A stretch of 64,000 nucleotides of DNA from Sordaria brevicollis. Its lineage: Eukaryota > Ascomycota > Sordariomycetes > Sordariales > Sordariaceae. Below the pieces are notes generated by a model. That model was not told the origin of the DNA. It saw only the letters and a program-made list of their open reading frames with translations, and ran no database searches. Positions 21,900 through 34,449 of this stretch are shown here, in pieces. The translations under genes were made by a program, and so were the position numbers. Each line of letters opens with the position of its first letter. Positions within the stretch are counted from its first letter, which is position 1. The DNA lies in the NCBI GenBank assembly GCA_033439795.1, contig JAUTDP010000013.1, positions 992,001-1,056,000 on the forward strand, in the 5' to 3' direction.

Positions 21900-24800
21900 T
21901 AAAAATACTCTATTAAAATATAAGGAAATCGTACGAAAGAAGGAAATTACTATTCGAATAAAAAGAAATTTATAATATTATAACGATTTAAAAGCCGGAT
22001 AAAGATTTAAACGAAAATATTTATTATTTACGGGGTAATAAATATATTAGAGTAAATTATTTAAAAAAAGGGAGGGCGGTTATTTATATAAATAAGAAAT
22101 AGAACTTTAAAGACCTAAATTTCTATATTAGAAAAAATTAAACCTCTATAACGTTTAAAAATTTAAAAAAACTATTAACTATTTACTTAATTTATTCCCC
22201 TATTAAAATGTATAAAATATTAAAATATAAATAAAAATTTCCCCTCCTCGAACTTTTTAAAAAAAAACCCTTAATAAAATATTAAATCGTAACCGTCGGG
22301 GATTTTAATTTCTATTATCCCAATTAGGATTTAAAGAATAAAATTAACCCGAAAGCCGAAAAACTCTTTATATAAATATAACGGTAATATATATAATTTA
22401 TTACCCTTAAAAAGGAATTGACTTATATAAATAACGTAATATAAAAAAAAAAAAATAGGATAATTAATTATATATAAATAATATTAGAAATCGAAACCGA
22501 ATATTAAAGGGTATAATGGTACGAATAAACCGGTTCGGACTATTATCCTTAAAAAATCTAAATTTATACCAGAAAAAAAATTAGGAAAACGGAAATAAAA
22601 AAAGGTTATAATTAAAATTTAATAAATATAGAAAAAGTACGAAAAACGGCGTTATAACGGATTTTAATCCCGGCGAAGATTAATATAAAAAAAGAATTAG
22701 AATTTATATTCGATAAATTCGATAAAAAATTTATAAATATAGCGGAAGAATATATCCTATACCGGAAGAAAAATTAAAAGAAAAAAGCGAAATAATAAAT
22801 ATTAAAATATAAAATAGCGACGAAAAATACGAAACGGAAATAATAAAAATAGTATAAAGAAAAAATATCTTCGAATTAAGTAAAATTCGTAAAAGTATTA
22901 ATAAAGAAAAAAAGGATTAACGCGAAAATTTAATAAATAATATAGTGAAAAGGCGTTAAAAGGGTGTTAAAAAATTTAAATAAATTCTAAACCCTCGAAA
23001 AATAAACTTATACCCAAAATTATTTACTAATAAACCTGCTTAAATTCCTAATTTTTAAATAATATAAAGGAATAAAAAAAATCGAAAATTATAATAATAA
23101 AGCGAATATTTTCGCCGAACGTTTCTTCCCGAAAATAAATATCTTTATAAATTATTTACCTAATTAGACCTTTCCTTTAAATACCGGTAATTTATTATTT
23201 ATTAACGAATTAATTACCGAAGAAGATATTTAAAAAGTTTTATTTCGAATAACTTTAAATAAAATACTAAACGTCGATTAATATTCGAATAAATTTCTAA
23301 AAATTTATAAAAAATTATTCTAAAAAGTTATAACTATTTTCGTAATTACGAATTTTCGTTTTAAATATTTCTTATAACGGTTTATAAACGTAAAAGTAAT
23401 CGTTTTTAAAAAGCTAAAAAAAACCGCCGTATAATAAAAATTAACCGGCGTATAAAAATTAATTTTACTATTAAATAATATTAGGAAAATCTTCGAAACG
23501 TTTATTACTAAAAAATTTACCTAAATTATAAAAAAATTTAACCTCCTATTAAAAGGCTAAATAAATAATCGGGCAAGCCGTTCGACCGAATTTACAATCC
23601 GTATCGTTACGGATATTATATATACGGCTTAAAAATTCGGAACCGTTATATTATTAATACTTTTTAATTTTAAAAGCGTATTCGATAAAATTAATTATAA
23701 ATAATTATTATATATTTTATAAGAAATACGATTCTTATAATAAATTCTTAAATAAGTAGCGAATTTTATTAACGGACGAAGAAGTTCCCTCTTCTTTAAT
23801 AACGAAATATCCGCTCCCTATATTATAAAAGCTAAAATACCCTAAAATTCCCCCCTCTCTTTAATTTTTTTTATCCTTTTTATTACCTTATTATATTATA
23901 AATTAATTATAATTAAGAATATAATTATAATCGGCTTCGCTAACGATATTAATATCGTTATTATAGCGAAAATTATTAAAAAGAATTATAAAATACTTTA
24001 AATAGTATAAAAAATTTACTCTAAATAAATAAAGGAGAAAAATATAGAATTCGAAATAAATAAAACGGAATTAATATATTTTATACGAACGAAAGTATTA
24101 AAAATAAAAACTCTCTAATTTAAAAATATTATATTTCGACCGATAAAATCGATAAAATTCTTAAACGTTTAATTAAATTATAAATTCAATTATCGAACCT
24201 ACGCGGAGGTTATTAAAAAAAAAATAAAAATTTAAACGAATATATTAACCTAATTAACCGTAAAAATTTAAAATTATTCCTTCACTCGTATAAAAGAAAT
24301 TTATATTAAATATATTCGAAATATAATTATATATAAAATTTCAATTTTCTACTAACCAATAAAAATATATAATAAACCCCGAAGGATAATAATCGGATTA
24401 ATTAAATACTAAATTAAATATTTAAAAATCGTTACTAAGGCGTATAAAATTATACCGGTATAAAACCTTAAAACGGAAATTTTTTACCCACTATTCAACC
24501 TCTACTTTAATAAATAAATAAAGGCTTTCGAAAAGAAATTCGCCTATATAGACTAAATTAAATTCGTCTAAGGAATAGTAACTTAAATAATTAATTATAT
24601 TTAAATAAAACGAATAAAAAATCAATTACTTATTAATAAACCGGAAAATAATATTAATAAACTTAAATAAATAGAGGAATAAATATTAATAAAAAACTTT
24701 ATAACGATTATAATAAAATTACCCCCGATAACGGACGTACTTATTTAACCGTTATAACCGCCGGAACCTTTAACCCTCGATCGAAAAATATAATTAGAAA

Positions 24801-25360
24801 ATATTATAAAGAGAAAATAAATATCGCGCTATAATTATTAATTAATAATAGTAATAATTAAATTAAATCGGCGGTATAAATTTATAATTATTAACTTCGA
24901 CCCGAAATTTAATAATATTATAATAAAATAATATATAATCGGTTAAAAAAAGAAAAAGCGGAAAAGAACCCAACCTTCGGAAAATAATAAAAATTATTAT
25001 TTATTAACGAAAACGAAAAATTCCCTCCTCGTTTAAACGAAAATAAAGGTAATCGGCCTTAAGGCTTTCCTTTTCTAAAAGAGAATCCCTAATATTAATA
25101 CCCTTATTTATTTATATAAATTAAAATAGGAAACGTTCTACTATATTACGTTCGAATATCTCCGGATAATAAATATATAATTCGTAATAATTAATTAGCT
25201 ATAAACGTAAAAATAATTCTAAATTTATTTAAATAATAAAATTAAAGCCGAAAAAATCCTATTATAAATACTTCGGCTAGGACGATTAAATAAATACTAT
25301 TTAATAATCGAATTAAAAAAAGAATAGCGAAACGAATTCGCTCGCTATTTTTAATTTTCT
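21900..25360 (+). pseudogene. LINE B ORF2 (endonuclease, RT, zinc finger) remnant
   Basis: The endonuclease block reads VGDFNFYYPN*DL at about 22290-22330. The expected HHPxW has become YYPN-stop, again by CAT to TAT and TGG to TAG. The RT motif C region reads GFANDIN at 23933-23953, with one of the two catalytic Asp lost. The NKRV block near 24510 and the C-terminal zinc finger near 25110-25165 follow. An imperfect palindrome around gaattcgctcgc lies at the end near 25335. Order and spacing match copies A, C, D and G. It is inactive. Confidence 0.85.
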
Positions 25361-26944
25361 TTTCTTCCTTTTCTTTTACTTTTATTTATTAATATATTAG
25401 AACGAAAACGGAAGAGGATTTCTATTTAATTAAAAATTTATCGGGCCGTAAAGGTAATAACCTATTTAATTATTACTTCTTTTTATAATTAATTAAAGCC
25501 TTTAATATTTTATTATTATTAGCGAGTAAACGATTCTATTTATCGAATTAACGAATATATTAACGTATAATATTAATTACGAATTAACGCCAAACGAATT
25601 AATTACTATTAATAGGAATAGGACCGGTAAAACGAATAATTAGCGAATTAATCTCTATCGGAGAATTATTATAAGAAGGTATATAAATACCGTTATTACT
25701 CGAAGGAATTCTACCGTTATTATTACGAAGTAAATTACTATTACCGCTATAAAATAAATTATTACTATTATTATAAGGGATATTACTTAAAAGAATATAA
25801 CCGCTAATTAAACTATTTTTATTAAAAAAAAGGAATTTATAATAGCCTTTTTAAAAATAATCGTTAATTAATTACTTTCTATAATAAATAAATTATTTTA
25901 AAGTATTAATAAAATTATTATTAGTAAAGTGAAAACGAATTACGTTAATAAACTCTTTAATAATAATACGGAGGCGGATAAAATAATTATAGAATTCGCT
26001 ATTAATCGGGTCTTTATTAATAACCTTCTCTTAAAAAATATTATAGAAATCGTAGAAACCGCGAAGTATATCGATTATATAATGCAAAACCGCTAAAGTA
26101 TATTAAATAACCTAATTAAATTTATTTAAAGATAAATTAAAATAAAAGATATTAACGATATAAAAAATAGTAATTTATTCGGGTAATTAGGGATATAATA
26201 AATCGATTTAATAATAGCCTTTATATAAATATTATAATCTAAAATAATTAAGAAGGCGAAAAGGGCCTTAATTAATTAAAAGGTATAAACGAAATATAGA
26301 AGAATACGGATATAATTTTGGAAAAATTAACGTAAAAATAAAATATAGCGGAGGGAAAATTTACCCTTTTTTTAATATATAAAAGAATTTATTATTAATA
26401 AAGTATTTAATAATACGTTCGAAATTAATTTTAATATTAATATTAATTATATTAAATATAAGGGTCGGCGAAAGAAGGTAAAAAGGAAACGAATTTTCGC
26501 TTTTATTTTTATTAGAAATTTCTATTATTTTATAAAACGCTTTAATGTATTTTTAACGGGGAGTAATTATTTCGAATCGATCGTTATTATTATTAAAGGA
26601 AGGAAAAGTTTAAAAAAGCTTAGAGGACGGGGGGTTTTTATATTTGGGGGAGGGAAGTCTTTATATTAATATAAATTATAATAAAAACGTAATTATTATA
26701 AAAGGAAGAAGAGGATAGAAAGAATAAAAAAAGGTTTAACGGTTAGGAAATTTAATAACGGTTAAAAAAGTAAACGGGTAGGGGAATAAAAAATAAAAAG
26801 TAATAATAAATAAAGGGACGGGATAGTGGATTAAAAAAGCGGAGTAATTTAATATTTTTACGTAATAGTAAATAGAAAGGATAAAACGGATATTAATTAC
26901 ATTAGCGGTAGGTATATACCGCGATTATAAAACGCTGAAGAAAT

Positions 26945-26964
26945 GGCGCGGATAGGTCCGCGCC
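26945..26964 (+). other. 3' UTR inverted repeat (hairpin) of LINE B
   Basis: ggcgcggataggtccgcgcc: 8-bp perfect arms around a 4-base loop, ~125 bp from the 3' end. The same stem is found in X2 (8604-8623), Z (10990-11007), I (59573-59592) and J (61462-61481), and as the RIP-altered but still paired gcgta/tacgc in X3 (10671-10688). A structure of this kind could be recognised by the element's own RT; that is inference. Confidence 0.65.
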
Positions 26965-27089
26965 GGGAATTATAGCTAGGGTTTTTATCCGGGGTATTTA
27001 ACGTTTACGGTTTTATCCTACGGAGAATCGGAGATAGACCCTATACTATATTAGCGCTATAGATTTAGTTAGGGAATAAGAATCTTACT

Positions 27090-27108
27090 TATCTAAATCG
27101 GGCGTTAA
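27090..27108. repeat. LINE B target-site duplication, right
   Basis: tatctaaatcgggcgttaa, the partner of 20098-20116 with one A/G difference. Confidence 0.9.
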
Positions 27109-27984
27109 TATTAACGACCCGTTAACTTCTATTTATAATAAATACTTTGCCTATTAACGCCTGCTACGCATTAATTACGCGTATACGGCAGCGTTAACTT
27201 ATAAATTATAGAAGCCTAATTTATAGCGGGGAAATTCTTGCATTAATACCCTCGAATAGAAAAAATAATAATGTCCTCGTTATTTATTTATTAACTAAAT
27301 TAGAATCCTCCCCGTTAGCGGGTCTTCTTTAAAATTATAGTATTTAACCATTCGGCCTCATACGGGTCTTCTTTATTGGAAGCCTAAATAAATAAGCTTT
27401 TTTCGACCGACGGTTGGAAGACGTAATAACTGCCTTCGATTTTCCTAAATTTACTGTTCTTTCCCTTAAATTTCTTTTATTTATTCTTTATTTTCGTAAT
27501 ATTTTTTTTAATAACCTAATTTTAGATTTTAACGTTTAATTTGTTATTACTCTTCTTTTTAACCTTAATTTTACCCAATACCTTTATTTTATCCTCTAAT
27601 ATTTTAATCCTTTTATATAAATCTTTATTCTCTTCCTTTAATACGTTTATTTTACTTTTTATTTCGTTATATTTATATTTAATTAATAAAATAATTTTTA
27701 TAAAGTCGGATTAGGTAATTAGGTTTTAATAACGGAAGTTTAATTCTTTTTTCTATTATTTTTTAAGGATTTATAGAACGTTGTAAATATATTTATTAAT
27801 TTTAATTAAGGTAGTTAAATAATCGTTTTCGCTAATATTATTTTTATTAAATTTAAATTCCTTTATATCGATAATTACTATATTATATACATTTTTAATA
27901 ATAAGCTCTCTATTTTCCTTTTTAATAATCGGCTTCTTATTAATTTTAACCTTTTCCTTTTTAATTTCTTCGACCTTTTTAATT

Positions 27985-28185
27985 TTTTTAGCAATTTTGG
28001 CCTCTTTAACGGCTTTAACTTCTTTAACGATTTTAACCTTTTTAACGACTTCGACCTCTTTAACGTTTTCGACTTCTTTGATTTTTTTAATAATTTTAGC
28101 CTTTTTAACGGCTTTAATTTTTCTAACGATTTTAATTTCTTTAACGATTTCGATTTCTTTAACGATTTCGACTTTTTTAATAACT
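27985..28185 (-). repeat. 18-bp tandem repeat coding a Val/Lys/Glu hexapeptide
   Basis: About eleven imperfect units of the type tttaacgatttcgacttc (plus strand), giving on the minus strand repeated VKEVEV, VKEIKI, VRKIKA and VKKAKI. The period is six residues, so it is not a classical heptad coiled coil. It is highly charged and probably elongated or disordered. Confidence 0.8.
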
Positions 28186-28758
28186 TTAGGCTAAATTTCT
28201 TTAAGCGCTTCGATTTTTTTTAAGGGATTGCGAAGGATTTTAAATTTCTTCCTAATTTTATTTTTATTAACCTTAGAGTCGCTATCCGAATCGTTAAAAT
28301 TCGAATCGTTCGAATTATTCGATTCCGATAAATCTCTATTGGATAAATTTAATAAACTATCGGCTTTAAATTTCTCTTCGGCCTTTTTACTATTTTTAAA
28401 TAGGTTTAATTTAACGGTTTTTTTTAATTCGGGGGTTTTAATAAGTTTAGCGGGATTCTTTTTATTTTTCTTATTAACGGCCTTAAATAAAAATTTTTTA
28501 ATAGGTTTAAGCTTTTTAATATCGGCCTTTTAATTACCGTTATCCTTAATTTTAATTAATTAGGTTTTTAATTTTCTAGGCTTAGGGTCCTAATATTAAA
28601 CGAATTTATCGCTTATTTTAAATTAAATATCGGGTACTTTTAATAAAGGTATTTCCGTTTTTAAACGGTTTATTTTAATATTAAAATCTTCGGGGATAAT
28701 TAGGACTTTAATATTTAAATAGATTTTAAGCGGGTAATTTTCTATATATTTAACTTTC

Positions 28759-28772
28759 TAATTAATATTAAA
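28759..28772. repeat. Target site copy 1 for LINE C (and E)
   Basis: taattaatattaaa. Identical sequence occurs at 42758-42771 and 58287-58300, marking the left edge of C, the C/E boundary and the right edge of E. Confidence 0.8.
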
Positions 28773-28799
28773 TAAGATAAAGGGAAATAGTAAAAAAAA

Positions 28800-30575
28800 C
28801 TGCTTTAGAACCGGAAACGCTGATTTCTGGTCGAGGAGCGCTCCAAAACGAAAACCGACAACGGGAATCGATTTAGGAGGGTCTTTTACGTCCTTTATAA
28901 TATCCCGCGATAATTATAACGATAACGATATATCGTTACTACTAATAGTAATTAATAACGGTAATTGTAGATTTAGAAATAACGTTTATAACCTATTCGT
29001 AAGATTCTTAATTTATAACGACCTTAATATAGTACGCGCTACGAAGATTTCGGAAAAAACGTAAGAAGACGACGAAATTATAAAGAAATTTATTATTAAA
29101 GCGAATAAATTTTCGGACTACGATACCGTTTCGTTCGAAGATTGTAATTAAATTCGTAAATTATTTAACGAATATACGAAAATCCTCGCGAAGAAAAGTA
29201 GAGTAATACGCCTCGAGGTTAATAAAATTAATAATAATTAAATTATTATTAAAAAAGATTTCGACGATTTAAAAAAGATAATTTTATAGGAATTATAAAA
29301 GAACGTTAAAAAAGCGTTGAAAATATAAGCCGGAATTATAAAGGACGCTTTTCCTAAAATTAGGTCTATTCCTTAATATATTATAATTATTACCCCCCCC
29401 CCCCCTGAAAATACTCTCCGTTAATTATAATCGTACCCTTTTTATTCGAAATATTATAATTAATATTTAATATTCGAAGCGGATAAATAAAGAAATTAAA
29501 ATTTAAATTAAAAAAAATATTTCGCGATTTAAAAATTAGTACCCTTAATATTATATAAACCGCTATAAAATTATTTACGACCGGAAATTATAGAATTATA
29601 TTCGATAATATTATATATAAATAATATTAGTAATATTAAATTTGGATTAAAAAAGTCTTTAATAAAAAAGTATTTATATTTTTAAATATTATTACGTTAA
29701 TTATTAAAGGGTTCCCTTAAACGAATATTATCGAATATATAAAAATAGAGGATATTATTTATAAAATATAGTAAGCGAATTTAATTACTTTTATTATTAA
29801 AATACGTTTATAAAAGAAGAGAATTAATAAAAATAAAGGATTCTTTATAATAAAAATTACGATTATAAAATAACCGAAATTCTCTATAAAGGATTTTTCC
29901 TTTAAAAGGGCGGCGCGTATATTTACGAATTATTTACCTCCTTAACTAATATTTAATAATATTTTATTTATTAAGGCGTAAAATATTTAAAGAAATTCTA
30001 TTATAATATTAACGTTTATAAACGTTATAATAAAGATAAATATAATAGGGATTATTTTAAAGAAATAAATTATCCGTTTAATAAAGATAAATCGTTAATC
30101 TTTTACGTTCCGTATAAAAAATACGGGTATTACGCCTTCGAAAAGAAAATATACCCTATTCTTAAAAAAACTATTATAAAAATTACTATAAAATATACCG
30201 AGAGGTTACGTTTATTTATATATTAAAAAGACTTTAAAAGAAATATTATATTAGAACCGGCGGCGGTAAAGGACGATAAAAATATCGATTTCCTTAACGC
30301 CCCCCCTACCGCCTATATTATTATTATTCGTAAAAAGGAATTTAAAAGCGGAAATAGAAATTATACCCGTAAATAGATTAGCGGGCCCTTTATTAAACCG
30401 AAATTAATAATTAAAAGCTTAATAAACGTATTTACGAATTTTTAAAATTCGGGTATTCGGAACGGCGTTAATTTAATTACCGCCGTTAAATTAATTATTT
30501 AAAAGGAAAAAACTCTTATTCCTATTTTACTCGCGGGGTTAAAAGATATTCCCTTATAGAATAATTAATAATTTA
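28800..30575 (+). pseudogene. LINE C ORF1 (gag-like) remnant
   Basis: Co-linear with ORF1 of copies A, B and D. The start reads ctgctttagaaccggaaacg. A C13 run followed by tg lies at 29393-29405. The knuckle-like FYVPYKKYGYYAFEKK stretch is at about 30100-30145, with Tyr where Cys/His are expected. The C-terminal part (~30230-30450) matches the readable ORF1 tail of copy F. Many TAA stops make it inactive. A putative RNA-binding, gag-like role is inferred from its position before ORF2 and from the knuckle spacing. Confidence 0.75.
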
Positions 30576-30589
30576 ATTAAAAATATTCT

Positions 30590-33500
30590 ATTAGAATATA
30601 GGGAAATCGTACGAAAGAAGGAAATTATTATTCGAATAAAAGGAGATTTATAATATCGTAGCGATTTAAGAGCCGGGTAGGAATTTAAATAAGGATATTT
30701 ATCGTTTATAGGGCGGTAAATATATTAGAGTAGATTATTTAAAAAAAGGGAGGGCGGTTATTTATATAAATAAGAAATAAAATTTTAGGGATTTAAATTT
30801 TTACGTCGGAAAAGATTGGGCTTTTATAACGTTTAAAAATTTAAAAAAGTTATTAACCGTTTATTTAATTTATTCCCCTATTAAAATATATAAAATACTG
30901 GAATACGAATAGGGGTTTCCCTTCTTCGAATTCTTTAAAAAAAAGCCTCCGGTAAGATATTAAATCGTAATTATCGGAAATTTTAACCTTTATTATTTTA
31001 ATTAGGATTTAAAAAATAAAATTAGCCCGGGAACCGAAAAATTCCTTATATAAATATAATAGTAATATATATAATTTATTACCCCTAAAGGGGAATCGAC
31101 CTATATAAGTAATATAATATAGGAAAAGAAAAATAGAATAATCGACTATATATAAATAATATTAGGAATTAAAACCGAATATTAAGGGGTATAATAGTAC
31201 GAATAAATCGGTTTGGATTATTATCCTTAGGAAATTTAAATTTATATTAAAAGAAAGGTTAAGAAAATAGAAATAGAAGAAAGTTATAGTTAAAATTTAA
31301 TAAATATAGAAAAAGTACGAAAAGTGGCGTTATAATAAATTTCGGTTTTAATAAAAATTAATATAAAAGAGGAATTGGAATTTATATTTAATAAATTCGA
31401 TAGAGAATTTATAAATATAGTAGAAGAATTCGTCTTATATTAGAAAAAAAATCGAGGGAGAAGAATAAAATAATAGACGCTAAAATATAAAATAGCGATA
31501 AAAAATATAAAATAGAAGTAATAGAAATAATATAAAGAAAGGATATTTTCGAATTAAATAAAATTCGTAGAAATATCGATAAAGAAAAGAAGGATTAATA
31601 TAAAAGTTTAATAAACGATATAGTAAAAAAGTATTAAAAGGGTATTAAAAAATTTAAATAAATTTTAAACCTTCGAAAGATAAATTTATACCCGAAGTTA
31701 TTTATTAATAAACCTACTTAAATTCCTAATTTTTAAATAATATAAGGGAATAAAAGAAATTAAAAATTATAATAGTAAGGCGAATATTTTCGCCGAATAT
31801 TTGTTCTTGAAAATAAACGTCTTTACGGATTATTTACCTAATTAAACCCTTCCCCTAAATATTAGCGATTTATTATTTATTAACGAATTAATTATTAAGG
31901 AGGATATTTAGGAGGTTTTATTTCGGATAATTTTAAATAAAATACCGGGTATCGATTAATATTCGAATAAATTTTTAAAAATTTGTAAAGAATTATTCCG
32001 AAAAGTTATAGCCGCTTTCGCAATTACGAATTTTCATTTTAAATACTTTTTATAACGGTTTAAGAACGCGAAAGTAATCGTTTTTAAAAAGTTAAAAAAA
32101 ACCGCTATATAGTAAAAATTAACCGGCGTATAGAAATTAATTTTATTATTAAATAACGTTGGGAAAATTTTCGAAGCGTTCGTCGTTAAAAGATTTACCT
32201 AAGCTGTAGAAGAATTTAACTTCCTATTAAAGGGTTAAATAAGTAATTGGGTAGGCCGTTCGACCGAATTTATTATTTATATTATTATAAATATTATATA
32301 TACGGTTTAAAAATTCGGAGCCGTTATATTATTAATATTCTTTAATTTTAAAGGCGTATTCGATAAAATTAATTATAGGTAATTATTATATACTTTATAG
32401 GAAATACGATTTTTATAATAAATTTTCGAATAGGTAGTGAATTTCGTTAATAAATAAAGAGGTTCTTTCTTCTTTAACGATAAAATATCCGTTCCCTATA
32501 CTATAGAAATTAAAATACTTTAAGGCTCTTTCCTCTCTCTAATTTTTTTTATTTTCTTTATTACCCTATTATATTATAAATTAATTATAATTAAAAATAT
32601 AATTATAATCGGCTTTACCGACGATATTAATATTATTATTATAATAAAGATTATTAAAGAGAATTATAGGATACTTTAAATAATATAGGAAATTTATTCC
32701 GAATAGGTAAAAAAGAGAAGTATAAAATTCGAAGCGAATAAAATGGAATTAATATATTTTACGCGGACGAGAGTATAAAGAACGGAGACTTTTTAATTTA
32801 GGGATATTATATTTCGATTAACGGAATTAATAAAATTCTTAAACGTTTAATTAAATTATAAATTTAATTATCGAATTTACGCGGAGGTTATTAAAAAGAA
32901 AATGAAAATTTAAATAAATACGTTAATTTAATTAATTATAAAAATTTAAAGTTATTCTTTCGTTCGTATAAGGGAAATTTATATTAAATATATTCGAAGC
33001 GCGATTATATATAGAGCTTTATCTTTTTATTAACCGATAAAAATATATAGTAAACCCCGAAGGATAATAATCGAATTAATTAAGTATTAAATTAAATATT
33101 TAAAAATCGTTACTGGGGTATATAAAATTACGCTAATATAGAACTTTAAAACGGAAACTTTTTACCCGCTATTCGATTTTTATTTTAATAAATGGGTAAA
33201 GGCTTTCGAAGAGAGATTCGCCCGTATAAATTAGGTTAAATTCGTTTAAGGAATAGTAGTTTAAGTAGTTAATTATATTTAAATAAGACGAATAAGAGGT
33301 CGATTATTTATTAATAAATTAGAAAGCGGTATTATTAAAATTAAATAAGCGGAAGAATAAATACCGATAGAAAATTTTATAGTAATTATAATAAGACCGC
33401 CTCTAATAATAGGCGTACCCGTTTAATTATTATAATTGTTGGAATTTTTAACTTTCGATCGAAAAGTATAATTAAAGGATATTATAAAAAGAGAGTAAAT

Positions 33501-34050
33501 ATCGCGCTATAATTATTAATTAACAGTAATAATAACTAAATTAAATCGGCGGTATAAATTTATAATTATTAACCTTAACCCGAAATTTAATAATATTATA
33601 ATAAAATAGTATATAATTAATTAAAAAAAGAAGAAGCGGAAAAGAATTTAATTTTCGGAGGATAATAAAAATTATTATTTATTAATAAAAGCGAAGAGCT
33701 CTTTCCTCGTTTAAGCGAAAACGGAAATAATCGGCCTTAAAGCCTTCTTTTTTTAAAGGAGAATCCCCGATATCGATACCCTTATTTATTCGTACGGATT
33801 AAAACGAGAAACGTTCTACTATATTACGTTCGAATATTTCCGGATAGTAAATATATAGTTTATAATAACCGATTAATTACAAACGTAGGAATAATTTTAA
33901 ATTTATTTAAACGATAGAATTAAAGCCGAAAGAATTTTATTATAGGTATTTTAATTAGGACGATTAAATAAATATTATTTAGTAATCGAATTAGAAGAGG
34001 AGTGGCGAAACGAATTTATTCGCTACTCTTAATTTTCTTTTCTTCCTTTT
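30590..34050 (+). pseudogene. LINE C ORF2 (endonuclease, RT, zinc finger) remnant
   Basis: Opens with the endonuclease region (~30610-31030), whose GDFN block is degraded to GNFNLYYFN*DL. RT motif C reads GFTDDIN at 32611-32631: both catalytic Asp codons remain, and Ala has become Thr (GCC to ACC). The motif B block near 32510 is heavily altered. The zinc finger is at about 33780-33830, with FYYITFEYF where the His and last Cys should be. The module order is the same as in the other copies, with no RNase H recognised. It is not functional because of frequent TAA codons. Confidence 0.85.
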
Positions 34051-34422
34051 CTTTTACTTTTATTTATTAATACGCTAGAACGAAAATAAAGGAGGATTTT
34101 TATTTAATTAAAAATCTATCGGGTTATAAAAGTAATAATTTATTTAATTATTATTTCTTTTTACGATTAATTAAAGCCTTTAGTATTTTATTATTATTAG
34201 CGAATAAACGGTTTTATTTATCGAATTAATAAATATATTAACGTATAATATTAATTATAAATTAACGTTAAGCGAATTAATTATTATTAATAAGAATAGG
34301 ATTAGTAGGACGAATAGCCGGCGAATTAATCTTTATCGGGGAGTTATTATAAGAAGGTATATAAATATTACTACTATTCGGGGGAATTCCACCGTTACTA
34401 TTATAAAGTAAACTACTATTAC

Positions 34423-34436
34423 TACTATAGAGTAAA
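34423..34436. repeat. LINE D target-site duplication, left
   Basis: tactatagagtaaa, identical to 41418-41431. It lies in the Tyr-rich repeat region of LINE C. Confidence 0.95.
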
Positions 34437-34449
34437 CCTATTTAAAAAC

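Larger units (their letters stand above)
20117..27089 (+). mobile_element. LINE B, full length
   Basis: 6973 bp between two copies of a 19-bp target-site duplication, which makes this the cleanest insertion in the window. It starts aataaaaactgctttagaacc and ends gggaataagaatcttactt. ORF1, ORF2, Tyr-rich repeats and the 3' region with a perfect 3' hairpin (26945-26964) are all present. It inserted into the older unknown sequence, so it post-dates it, and it can serve as the reference copy for mapping the others. Confidence 0.95.
27109..28772 (-). pseudogene. Unknown minus-strand ORF, segment 2 (Lys-rich, hexapeptide repeats)
   Basis: I do not recognise this protein. Read from 28772 down, the frame continues in phase from 58302-58904 across the C-to-E insertion block. 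It passes a Ser/Asp/Asn-rich acidic stretch (~28260-28370, with SNDSNFNDSDSDS), then an 18-bp tandem repeat (27985-28185) encoding VKEVEV-like hexapeptides, then a Lys-rich part. Near 27345-27460 there is a more ordered stretch with GSYYVFQPSVEKSLF and EDPYEAEWLN. Stops are TAA/TAG at likely Gln codons, so it has been RIPped, but less than the LINEs. It could be an old host gene or the single ORF of another transposon. No transposase, RT or integrase motif was seen. Confidence 0.6.

Noticed and set aside
27997..28533. Two plus-strand open frames rich in Leu/Thr/Ser and Phe
   Set aside because: They are the antisense of the Lys/Glu-rich unknown minus-strand ORF; the minus-strand frame joins in phase across the LINE insertions and these do not.
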